Assembly (NCBI GenBank): GCA_028282865.1
Contig: JANQHA010000364.1
Coordinates: 1 to 19,612, forward strand
DNA length: 19,612 bases
Origin: Oligoflexales bacterium
GTDB taxonomy: Bacteria; Bdellovibrionota_B; Oligoflexia; Oligoflexales; CACXFL01
Direction of reading: 5' to 3'
Shown: piece after piece, positions 6,402 to 12,891 of the stretch
Position numbering within the stretch: position 1 is the stretch's first letter
How the letters are laid out: each line of letters begins with the position of its first letter
Made by a program: the position numbers and the translations under genes
The notes under the pieces: model-generated
Database searches by the model: none
Seen by the model: only the letters and a program-made list of their open reading frames with translations
What the model was told of the DNA's origin: nothing

Positions 6402-8696
6402 ATGTCGGACAAAAAGGGTTTAGATTTTGAAAAGATGGCTCTTTCGTACCATGAAAAGCAGCCCAAAGGGAAAATAGCTACCCAGCTTACAAAGTCTATC
6501 AATACTCAAACAGAGCTAAGTATTGCATACTCTCCTGGGGTTGCAGGGCCGTGCCGTAAGATCCATGAAGACGAGTTAAATTCCTTTCGCTATACCGGAC
6601 GTGCGAATTTAATTGGTGTCATCACTAATGGCTCTGCAGTGCTTGGTCTTGGGGCAATCGGTGCTGCGGCGTCTAAACCTGTGATGGAAGGTAAGGCGAT
6701 GCTTTTTAAGAAGTTTGCTGACATTGATGTTTTTGATATTGAGGTAAACGCCGACGATCCTGATGAGTTTATTTCAGTTGTTAAATCTTTAGAACCTACC
6801 TTTGGTGGGATAAATCTAGAAGATATTAAAGCCCCAGAATGCTTTTACATAGAACAAACTCTTCGCGAGAAAATGAATATACCGGTATTTCATGATGATC
6901 AGCATGGCACTGCTATCATAGCTTCATCGGCTTTTTTAAATGCTCTCGAAATTACTAAAAGAAAAATCGAAGAGGTAAGGGTAGTATTTTCTGGAGGTGG
7001 TGCAGCTGCTATTGCCTGTGCAAACCTATTTTTAGAGTTAGGTGTAAAAGAAAAAAACCTTATCATGTGTGACAGCAAAGGTGTTCTTTATAGTGGCCGC
7101 AAAGAAGGGCTAAACCCCTACAAAAGTGCCTTTTGTCGAGATACTAAACTTAGGACTCTTCAAGAGGCGATGGCGGGAGCTGATGCGTTTGTTGGAGTTT
7201 CGGCGCCAAATGTTTTGGATGTTGAAACGATTAAATCTATGGCAGCCAATCCCATTATTTTTGCATTGGCAAATCCTGACCCTGAAATTCATCCTGACTT
7301 AGTTCGAGAGAATAGACCGGATGCGATCATGGCTACTGGGCGCTCTGACTTTCCTAATCAGGTGAATAATGTTTTAGGGTTTCCCTTTATATTCCGGGGT
7401 GCGCTAGATGTCGGTGCTACATGCGTAAACGAAGCTATGAAACAGGCCGCAGTATACGCGATCGCTGAACTAGCGAAAGAAGATGTTCCCGAAGAGGTGA
7501 ATAAAGCTTACGACCGAGATCAAGGCTACACATTTGGTCGGGACTATTTGATACCAAAGCCAGTCGATCCGAGGGTTCTTATGAGAGTAGCCCCCGCGGT
7601 TGCTAAAGCTGCTATGGATACTGGTGTAGCCCGGAACCCTATTGATATCGACAGTTACCGTGATCAGATCGAATCGATTCTAGGGCCGACCAAAAAGATC
7701 ATTCGTAATGTTAGAAAGCAGATCCATCAGGTAAACTTAAAATCTAATAGTAAGCCAGTTATTGTTGTTCCTCATGGAATCGATCACAGAGTCATACGGG
7801 CTGCAGCTCAAATATTTCATGAGAATGAAATATGCTTGCGTTTGCTAGGAAACAAAGACGATATCTGTTCTGAAGCGGAAGCTATAGGTATTAGGAATTT
7901 TGACCGAATGGTCTCTTTTGCAAACCCATTGGATGATGCCAACTCAGACCGTTACGTTACAGATTTATTTGAGTTGCGAAAACGTAAGGGCGTGTCTAGA
8001 AGTGGTGCGGTTCAGCTGCTTAGAAACCAAAATTATTTTGCATCTATGATGGTGCGAAGCGGGGATGCTGACGGCATGGTAACCGGCTTGGTAGAACCAT
8101 ATGCTTATGCAGTGCGACCGATACTCGAAGTCATAGGGGCAAAACAGGGTCAGACATTAGCAGGTATTTATATGATAGTGGTAGAGAATAAGCTGTACTT
8201 TTTTGCTGACTGTACGATTAATGTGGACCCAAAAGCTCATGCGTTGGCAGATATTGCTATTGCTGCTGCTGAAGTCGCAGAGCGCTATACGTCCGACGAA
8301 ATTAGGGTGGCGATGTTAAGCTTTTCTAGTTTTGGTTCAGGAAAATATCCATCGGTTAGAAAGATATCGGAAGCGATCGAAATTTTGCGCGAGCGTAAGT
8401 CTGACCTTCTGGTAGATGGAGAGATGCAGGCCGATGTAGCCTTGAATGCAGATTTACAGCGGCGTGAATTTCCGTTTTGTGCCTTAGGTGGAAGTGCTAA
8501 TATTTTGATATTTCCGCATTTAGGTGCTGCTAACATCTCCTATAAATTAGTGACTAATATCACCTCTCAATCTTCAGCGACCGGTCCTATTTTGGTTGGA
8601 GTTAACAAACCCGCAAATGTACTGCAGCGGGGTGCGACTGTTGAAGAGGTGGTGAGTATGATTTATATCACTGCAGAACATGCTGTAGTGTCTTAA
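6402..8696 (+). CDS. maeB: NADP-type malic enzyme with C-terminal phosphotransacetylase-like domain (MaeB)
   Basis: A 764-aa enzyme that oxidatively decarboxylates malate to pyruvate, linking the TCA cycle to NADPH and acetyl-CoA supply. The malic N-terminal domain has AYSPGVAGPC (42-51, with the catalytic Tyr43), GKAMLFKKFADID (97-109, catalytic Lys98), and metal ligands in NLEDIKAPE (138-146) and HDDQHGT (164-170). The nucleotide-binding loop SGGGAAAIA (197-205) has the GxGAAAIA form seen in MaeB proteins. Residues of about 430-764 form the PTA_PTB-like domain that in this family acts as an acetyl-CoA-responsive regulatory module rather than a true phosphotransacetylase. Length is normal for MaeB. 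The ATG at 6402 follows an AAGGA 7-8 nt upstream; an in-frame TTG at 6387 overlaps the dacB stop and is less likely. No clear terminator follows. Confidence 0.94.
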   Translation: MSDKKGLDFEKMALSYHEKQPKGKIATQLTKSINTQTELSIAYSPGVAGPCRKIHEDELNSFRYTGRANLIGVITNGSAVLGLGAIGAAASKPVMEGKAMLFKKFADIDVFDIEVNADDPDEFISVVKSLEPTFGGINLEDIKAPECFYIEQTLREKMNIPVFHDDQHGTAIIASSAFLNALEITKRKIEEVRVVFSGGGAAAIACANLFLELGVKEKNLIMCDSKGVLYSGRKEGLNPYKSAFCRDTKLRTLQEAMAGADAFVGVSAPNVLDVETIKSMAANPIIFALANPDPEIHPDLVRENRPDAIMATGRSDFPNQVNNVLGFPFIFRGALDVGATCVNEAMKQAAVYAIAELAKEDVPEEVNKAYDRDQGYTFGRDYLIPKPVDPRVLMRVAPAVAKAAMDTGVARNPIDIDSYRDQIESILGPTKKIIRNVRKQIHQVNLKSNSKPVIVVPHGIDHRVIRAAAQIFHENEICLRLLGNKDDICSEAEAIGIRNFDRMVSFANPLDDANSDRYVTDLFELRKRKGVSRSGAVQLLRNQNYFASMMVRSGDADGMVTGLVEPYAYAVRPILEVIGAKQGQTLAGIYMIVVENKLYFFADCTINVDPKAHALADIAIAAAEVAERYTSDEIRVAMLSFSSFGSGKYPSVRKISEAIEILRERKSDLLVDGEMQADVALNADLQRREFPFCALGGSANILIFPHLGAANISYKLVTNITSQSSATGPILVGVNKPANVLQRGATVEEVVSMIYITAEHAVVS

Positions 8697-8870
8697 AGGC
8701 TTCACAAAGAGTTAGAATTTGGGGCCTCAATCAACCTCAGGATGAAGCAGGCCCGTTGCTAATATGATACAATCGTTAACAATAGATAGGTGGATTTGGC
8801 AGATACATGTTAGTTTGGGAAGACAGCTAGTTATTTCAGCTATAAAGCTAATTACACGGGACCATCGCTT

Positions 8871-9860
8871 ATGAAATTTGCAGTTTTAACAGTATTCTCG
8901 TTATTTAGTGCTTCGGTATATGGTGAAGTAGGTGCTAGTTTGGTGACAACCTGCAAGAATGTTCTAAATGCGCGTGAAGTACATGCTATTGCTAGAGAAA
9001 TGATTGTAGCGGCAAGAAATTATGCCGAAGAAATGGATGCCTTAACAAAAACGGTAAAACCTAAAACCAATCGGGAAAAAATAGGAGTTCTATTCACTTT
9101 TTTGAAAGGCGATTATTCTAGGCAAAAAAAGAGATATGATGAGCTTTTCTTCGGTAGCCGTCTACCAGATCATGTATCAAACGCTAAATCTAGGTTTTTT
9201 ATAAAGATCCGTGAGATGTTTCTTGAGAAACGCTCAACTATCTTTGCTGAGTTTTATGAAGGGCTTAAGAATTATACTGCTAAAGACTTAGAGACTAGAG
9301 AGAGCTGGTTTCTGGCGCTAGAGGAATATATTTTGGACCGATCTAAAGGTGACCAAAGTGGAGTGGGGTACAAATACAGCCAGAAAATCAATATGAGATT
9401 TAATAAGCCCAAAGGTGCCAAAGAGCTGAGCGATGAAGGCAGGTTTTTTTTGAAAAAGCTTAATTTAACCTTAGAGCTTCTTAATCGTGGAAATCCTCAA
9501 TACGAGGAATTTGAGAGACTTGATGTCATTGTTAGTGGGCCGCCGTCTATTTATGGTGTCCACGGCGAGAGTCTAGTATTGGCGCGCATTATGCTAGCGG
9601 CTATAGAAAGTATTCCTGAGCAAAGGGTACGTAGTAGCGCCCTTAACCTGTTTTTAAATGCTCAGCCATTTGGGGAAACAACCGGCGAGACTCTGCGTAT
9701 CAACCGTTCAATTCTTAACGTTCTTAATGAAGCGGTTCAGGAAGTAGGAGAACCAATACGCAGTCTCCGTAAAGAGTATATAGAAGCATTGAAGGAAATT
9801 GAAGCGGCGGAAAATACAGCCATTGAGTCTTTCTGGAACGAAGTGAATTCTCAAGGTTGA
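8871..9860 (+). CDS. Secreted helical protein of unknown family
   Basis: I do not recognise this 329-aa protein. The N-terminus is a clear signal peptide (MKFAV, hydrophobic core, likely cleavage after SVYG near residue 18), so it should reach the periplasm or beyond. There is no lipobox Cys at the cleavage point and no further membrane segment. The mature chain is charged and predicted helical by eye, with long Glu/Lys/Arg-rich stretches (for example about 85-150 and 285-320) and one Cys near residue 28. A more ordered middle holds IVSGPPSIYGVHGES (about 223-237). The ATG has no strong ribosome site. It stands alone, with 174 bp before it and about 160 bp after it. Length and codon use look like those of an ordinary host gene. 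The coding call is firm but no function can be offered. Confidence 0.85.
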   Translation: MKFAVLTVFSLFSASVYGEVGASLVTTCKNVLNAREVHAIAREMIVAARNYAEEMDALTKTVKPKTNREKIGVLFTFLKGDYSRQKKRYDELFFGSRLPDHVSNAKSRFFIKIREMFLEKRSTIFAEFYEGLKNYTAKDLETRESWFLALEEYILDRSKGDQSGVGYKYSQKINMRFNKPKGAKELSDEGRFFLKKLNLTLELLNRGNPQYEEFERLDVIVSGPPSIYGVHGESLVLARIMLAAIESIPEQRVRSSALNLFLNAQPFGETTGETLRINRSILNVLNEAVQEVGEPIRSLRKEYIEALKEIEAAENTAIESFWNEVNSQG

Positions 9861-10019
9861 TAAGCCATTTTTCTATTGGATTCCTGTAAGATCAAACTGA
9901 AACTGGCATTGTTGATCCTGAGGCCAAATCTAAGCTTTTATACAGCACTTACCCTCGTTCCCACCCTAAAGTTTAAGCCTGACTTCCCGATAAATTGATT
10001 ACGGTCACGGGTGGTTTAT

Positions 10020-10238
10020 ATGGTAACTAAGAAAAAAAAGCCAAAATCTAAAATGATTTCAATGCGTATAACGGAAGATCAGTACCGTTACTTAGATGAA
10101 ATGGCTGCGAGAATCAAACACCGAACCGGTTTTCGCATAACTCGGGCTTCAATTATTTTAAAATTAATGGAGTTCGGCCTGCCTTATTTAGAAGAAGAGT
10201 TTCCCAAAGAAGTTTACTCAAAAGATCGCTCCGCATAA
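10020..10238 (+). CDS. Ribbon-helix-helix (CopG/MetJ-like) small DNA-binding protein
   Basis: A 72-aa protein. A basic tail (KKKKPKSK) leads into a short strand KMISMRIT (11-18), a helix starting EDQYRYLDEMAARI (19-32), a turn, a second helix from TRASIILKLMEFGL (41-54) and an acidic tail. This is the strand-helix-helix pattern of RHH regulators, which bind DNA as dimers with the strand pair in the major groove. The ATG at 10020 follows GGGTGG at 5 nt; a GTG at 10011 is the alternative. No toxin gene is adjacent, so a toxin-antitoxin pair is not supported. The gene ends only 6 bp before the large hairpin at 10245, so the hairpin may lie in its 3' UTR. Likely a regulator; targets unknown. Confidence 0.75.
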   Translation: MVTKKKKPKSKMISMRITEDQYRYLDEMAARIKHRTGFRITRASIILKLMEFGLPYLEEEFPKEVYSKDRSA

Positions 10239-10244
10239 AACCCT

Positions 10245-10367
10245 ACCAACTACGTTTAGGCTTTCAGGCAAGGCCGCAGGAAAAAATGCGACGAAGGCAG
10301 TACACTGTTAGTACGACTAGGAGTATTTTTTCCGAGAACGCAGCATGAATGTTTAAACGTAATTGGT
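10245..10367 (+). repeat. 123-nt long imperfect inverted repeat (hairpin element)
   Basis: Two arms pair in a single register (i+j=20612) over most of the element. The outer arms 10245-10258 and 10354-10367 match at 13 of 14 positions, with one C/A mismatch at 10250/10362. They extend inward by two G-T pairs and one C-G pair. Next come four pairs (10263-10266 with 10346-10349), a GC pair step at 10268-10269/10343-10344, and an 8x8 purine-rich internal loop. A perfect 9-bp stem follows: GGAAAAAAT (10279-10287) with ATTTTTTCC (10325-10333). At the tip GTAC pairs with GTAC (10300-10303/10311-10314), around a 7-nt loop. Internal loops are nearly symmetric. The element could be a folded RNA or a mobile hairpin repeat. 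No second copy is visible in the window. Confidence 0.7.
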
Positions 10368-10464
10368 ATAAAGAGGGAGGATCCCCTCCCGTTTCGGGAG
10401 GGCATGGGCCAATGAGCAGTTGGCTGATGGAACGGGCTAAGCCCGGAAATCGGGTATGACCTTT

Positions 10465-10530
10465 GTGCTTCAGTGGGTTAGTCTGATCTGATAACGAAGG
10501 TGGGAAGTGTTATCAATAATCCTGAAGCAC
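10465..10530 (+). other. Terminal stem-loop of the candidate RNA
   Basis: A perfect 9-bp stem GTGCTTCAG (10465-10473) / CTGAAGCAC (10522-10530) is followed, after a TG bulge, by GGTTA/TAATC (10476-10480/10517-10521, one G-T). Beyond an internal loop comes a perfect 7-bp stem TGATAAC/GTTATCA (10489-10495/10509-10515). It closes a 13-nt loop rich in G and A that contains GTGGGAA. Confidence 0.65.
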
Positions 10531-10540
10531 GGTACCTGTA

Positions 10541-10562
10541 AATCAATCCATTGATTGTCTTT
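10541..10562 (+). terminator. Weak candidate terminator after the structured region
   Basis: AATCAA (10541-10546) and TTGATT (10551-10556) form a 6-bp AT-rich stem with a TCCA loop, followed by GTCTTT. The stem is weak and the T run short, so termination here is only possible, not shown. Confidence 0.25.
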
Positions 10563-10712
10563 AAGGCTTATTCTTTATGTTTCTAAGCTTAAGTGCGTTG
10601 CTTAAGGATCAGAAATACTTTGCAGTAAAAAAAAATCTCTAGCTATTTTAGATGGTTACAATGCACTATGATTTAAGATAAACTTGCACGAAATTTAGTT
10701 CTTTTTTTTATT

Positions 10713-10728
10713 AGTAATTATAATTACT
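10713..10728. promoter_or_regulatory. Perfect 16-bp palindrome AGTAATTATAATTACT containing a consensus -10
   Basis: The 16 bases are their own reverse complement, include TATAAT (10719-10724) and directly follow a T8 run. This could be an operator over a promoter, for instance for a dimeric regulator such as the RHH protein encoded about 0.5 kb upstream. No good -35 lies at 16-18 bp. Confidence 0.3.
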
Positions 10729-10746
10729 TACATAAGTGGGTGTATA

Positions 10747-10815
10747 GTGAAAAAGCTCAGATATAGCTCACCTGTGAAAGATAAAGAAGCTAGCTGTATA
10801 ACGTGTGAGGTTTAG
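10747..10815 (+). CDS. Possible 22-residue peptide ending in a CxxC motif
   Basis: A GTG-initiated reading frame encodes KKLRYSSPVKDKEA followed by SCITCEV. It begins 23 bp after a consensus TATAAT and 4 nt after a weak GGGTG. A short lysine-rich start with Y-x-x-P and a C-terminal cysteine pair is a pattern seen in some ribosomally made peptide precursors. However, no maturation enzyme lies in the window, and frames of this length arise by chance. Treat as speculative. Confidence 0.15.
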   Translation: MKKLRYSSPVKDKEASCITCEV

Positions 10816-11033
10816 AGCAAAGTGAGGACAGTTTTGGGACTTCATCTTGCCATCCCAAGCGATTTAAACTTATCAAATCTCGTATGGGCTCTGCTGGGAA
10901 TAGGACGGTATGTTGTATGGGTTGGCACTTATACCATATAAAACGCATCTCCTAGATTAACATTATTTATTAATTTTTTTGTTATAAAACCGAATACCTA
11001 TGTAGATTCGTGATATTCATAATTAGCGGTTTT

Positions 11034-11039
11034 AGGAGG
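11034..11039 (+). promoter_or_regulatory. Shine-Dalgarno that fixes a TTG start
   Basis: A full AGGAGG lies 6 nt before the TTG at 11046, whereas the upstream in-frame start candidate at 11010 has no ribosome site. The TTG start also places the signal peptide at the very N-terminus. Confidence 0.8.
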
Positions 11040-11045
11040 CACAAA

Positions 11046-11576
11046 TTGAAAACGATTTCATTACTATTAGTCGTTACTTATTTCTTTGTAGCTTGTAAAA
11101 AAAGAGAGAATAAGAGTGATTTAGCAGCTAGCTCAATGACAAAGGGCGATTTAGTTGAAATAGGTTGGGAAAGAACAAAGCATCTTTCATATAATCCGCA
11201 CACTTCAAGCTTGCTTGCGACCTTATGCGTCATAAGTGAGAAAGAAGACGCACCTGGCGAGGCTGGGAAAGAAGTTTGCAATAAGCGGCTACTGATTCTT
11301 ACAATAAGCCTTGAAAAATTTTTAATGGATGAGTTTTACTCGTCCGACCGATCTATTCAATCTGGCTACCATACGGGTTCTAAAGAGCTAGCAAAAGGGT
11401 TGACTGGCAAGTATGAGTATTCTATGTCCAGTCTAAGGAATAAACCTTTTGAAAAATTGATTTCTAGATCGGATCATCATATGACACGAGTACAAATTGC
11501 TTCAGATATAATGCCAAAGATGTTTTTAAAAGCGTTTGATCGAGCATGGAAAAATGGTAAGAAACCTAAGCTGTAA
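11046..11576 (+). CDS. Small predicted lipoprotein of unknown function
   Basis: A 176-aa product from a TTG start. The N-terminus MKTISLLLVV then TYFFVAC is a lipoprotein signal, with Cys17 as the acylation site and FVAC as a slightly unusual lipobox (Phe at -3). Charged residues KKREN follow. The mature part has two further cysteines, near residues 60 and 78, that could form a disulfide in the periplasm, and a mix of helical segments (for example KRLLILTISLEKFLMDEFY). I do not recognise a family. It stands alone between the structured non-coding region and a convergent PLP-enzyme gene 148 bp away. Membrane anchoring to the inner or outer leaflet is inferred from the signal alone. Confidence 0.8.
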   Translation: MKTISLLLVVTYFFVACKKRENKSDLAASSMTKGDLVEIGWERTKHLSYNPHTSSLLATLCVISEKEDAPGEAGKEVCNKRLLILTISLEKFLMDEFYSSDRSIQSGYHTGSKELAKGLTGKYEYSMSSLRNKPFEKLISRSDHHMTRVQIASDIMPKMFLKAFDRAWKNGKKPKL

Positions 11577-11706
11577 AAAATTTAGACCTGTTCTGACAGT
11601 CATCCCATTTTATCCACAAGAATTATCCGTTAGGTTAAGCCTAGTTTAATTCTAATGTTTTAATTGCCAACATCTCAGATGAATTTTACGTAAAAGATCG
11701 CCGGCG

Positions 11707-11732
11707 CCCCTTCGTCACTGGTGATCAAGGGG
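11707..11732 (-). terminator. Hairpin overlapping the stop of the PLP-enzyme gene
   Basis: CCCCTT (11707-11712) pairs with AAGGGG (11727-11732), with an inner TCA/TGA and G-T extension in the same register. It spans the stop codon at 11725-11727. On the minus strand it is followed by a GC-rich stretch and only later by TTTT, so it is not a textbook intrinsic terminator, but it may end transcription or protect the 3' end. Confidence 0.3.
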
Positions 11733-12891
11733 TTGTCAGCGCTTGCGTTAGATCCTCTATCAAATCCTGGGGATGCTCGGTGCCTATGGACAGCCTTACC
11801 GTGCTCTCTGTAATGAAGGCTTTTTTCTTCTCTTGCTCAGATAAGTCGTCTCCGTAAAATAACTCCGATGGTGCAACTAGCGAATCTTGAGAACCCAAGC
11901 TGCCCGCCAGTTTAAAGAGTTTTAGTTTATTGAGAAATTTTTCCATTTGAGCTTTTCCACCCTTGATGTCTATCGAGATCACGGCACCAAAATCTTTCAT
12001 CTGCTTTTTGGCTAAGTCGTGATTCGGGTGAGATGACAGGCCTGGATAGAGTGTTCTCTCAGTGTTTGGGTTGCTCTCTAAAAACTCTGCAACATTTAAA
12101 GCGTTTTCACACTGCCTATCGTATCTGAGAAAGTAGGTTCTCATTCCGCGTAAACAAAAGTCGGCAGCGCGCGGATCTAATACTGCTCCCATCTCCATGG
12201 TTTCATGTCTGATGTGGTCTATGAGTTCTTTTCTACTTAGGATTGCACCACCCATGGCATCACCAGACCCCACTGCAAACTTAGTTAGGCTATGAAGATA
12301 AATATCAATATCAAAGTCACTGTGGTTATGAAATCCTGCGAAGGTATTGTCGAGTATAGTTAGGACTCCTGCTTTCTTACATAATTTTACAACAGAAGCT
12401 ACATCGGTGATTTTGGTTGTCGGATTTGTCGGCGATTCGAAGATAAGAGCTTTGGTTTTTCCTGGAATGATTGCATTAGTAAGGGAGTTAAGATCTTCTC
12501 CCCAAGCCAAGGAACAATTGATACCAAAACGTTTAAGTGTTTCTCTTAGAAAAATCCTAGTCGGCCTGTAGCCGTCGTAAAATCCAACGACGTGGTCTCC
12601 AGAACTTAATAGTGATAATAATGTTCCCGTGATTGCTGCCACACCGCTAGCTAAGCAAATGCCATCTTCGGTGTTTTGCAACTTGCTTAGTGTCACCTCT
12701 AATTGCCTCACGGTAGGGTTCAGAACCCGGCTATATAAAAACCCTTCCCTTTTTTGGTTGAGAAGATCTTCCACAGCTTGATAACTATCGAAATAATATT
12801 TTACCGATTGATATAATGGCGCGATGAGGCTGTGGTTATCTGAGTCAAGCTTGGTATGGGGTTGATGGACAACGAAAGTCTCTTTATTCAT
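11725..12891 (-). CDS. PLP-dependent Cys/Met-metabolism enzyme (cystathionine gamma-synthase/lyase family)
   Basis: A 388-aa aspartate-aminotransferase-fold enzyme of the trans-sulfuration family. Members are homotetramers that make or break C-S bonds of cysteine, homocysteine or methionine. Visible marks are YSRVLNPT (53-60), the ASG cofactor-phosphate loop (81-83), ESPTNPT (152-158), the cofactor-ring Asp in DNTF (181-184) and the Schiff-base Lys204 in SLTKF. After the lysine the usual GHSD is GSGD, and the typical Y-GGT becomes GYRPT (107-111). The substrate is therefore hard to guess: a gamma-synthase, gamma-lyase or MetZ-like enzyme is possible. The ATG at 12891 lies inside the gcvP end (8-bp overlap) with GGAAG just upstream. 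The longer frame from 12948 would lie within gcvP and is rejected. It is probably co-expressed with gcvP. Confidence 0.88.
   Translation of the reverse strand: MNKETFVVHQPHTKLDSDNHSLIAPLYQSVKYYFDSYQAVEDLLNQKREGFLYSRVLNPTVRQLEVTLSKLQNTEDGICLASGVAAITGTLLSLLSSGDHVVGFYDGYRPTRIFLRETLKRFGINCSLAWGEDLNSLTNAIIPGKTKALIFESPTNPTTKITDVASVVKLCKKAGVLTILDNTFAGFHNHSDFDIDIYLHSLTKFAVGSGDAMGGAILSRKELIDHIRHETMEMGAVLDPRAADFCLRGMRTYFLRYDRQCENALNVAEFLESNPNTERTLYPGLSSHPNHDLAKKQMKDFGAVISIDIKGGKAQMEKFLNKLKLFKLAGSLGSQDSLVAPSELFYGDDLSEQEKKKAFITESTVRLSIGTEHPQDLIEDLTQALTTP

Larger units (their letters stand above)
10369..10562 (+). ncRNA. Candidate structured non-coding RNA of unrecognised class
   Basis: No credible ORF is present, but complementary segments are dense. 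A hairpin CCCTCCCG/CGGGAGGG lies at 10384-10391 and 10395-10402. A possible junction stem pairs GGCAT (10401-10405) with 10456-10461 (one bulged A). It encloses GCCAA/TTGGC (10408-10412/10420-10424) and CGGGC/GCCCG (10433-10437/10441-10445). A final long stem-loop runs 10465-10530. Two strands have alternative partners: 10385-10390 can pair with 10375-10380 instead, and 10441-10445 with 10451-10455. It does not carry the signatures of tmRNA, RNase P RNA, SRP RNA, 6S RNA or the common riboswitches that I know. It may be continuous with the 123-nt hairpin and the RHH mRNA. Strand is assumed from the neighbouring genes, since pairing alone does not fix it. Confidence 0.5.
10563..11045. other. AT-rich intergenic stretch with homopolymer runs and a 16-bp palindrome
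   Basis: No gene of normal size is seen on either strand. The stretch holds a direct repeat GCTTAAG at 10587-10593 and 10600-10606, an A9 run (10627-10635), a T8 run (10702-10709) and a perfect palindrome at 10713-10728. TTGGGA and TCCCAA flank 13 nt within about 10834-10858. TTAACA (10957-10962) and TATAAA (10983-10988) might serve the downstream lipoprotein gene, but their 20-bp spacing is longer than usual. Confidence 0.5.

Noticed and set aside
8722..8754. Terminator after maeB from GGGCCT and AGGCCC
   Set aside because: The loop would be 21 nt and no T run follows.
10020..10238. Type II toxin-antitoxin pair based on the RHH protein
   Set aside because: No toxin-sized gene overlaps or adjoins it on the same strand.
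10245..10367. Integron attC site
   Set aside because: The arms lack the RYYYAAC and GTTRRRY core sites, and there is no integrase or cassette array.
10408..10461. Hammerhead-ribozyme-like layout: a hairpin, then CTGATG, a GC stem, GAAA and a closing stem
   Set aside because: The core does not fit. CTGATGGAA replaces CUGANGA plus stem, no NUH cleavage triplet precedes the first stem (it is GGG), and the closing stem is separated from GAAA by six bases.
11684..11695. Palindrome TTTTACGTAAAA between two convergent genes
   Set aside because: It is short and AT-rich, lies where no promoter is expected, and is easily a chance match.
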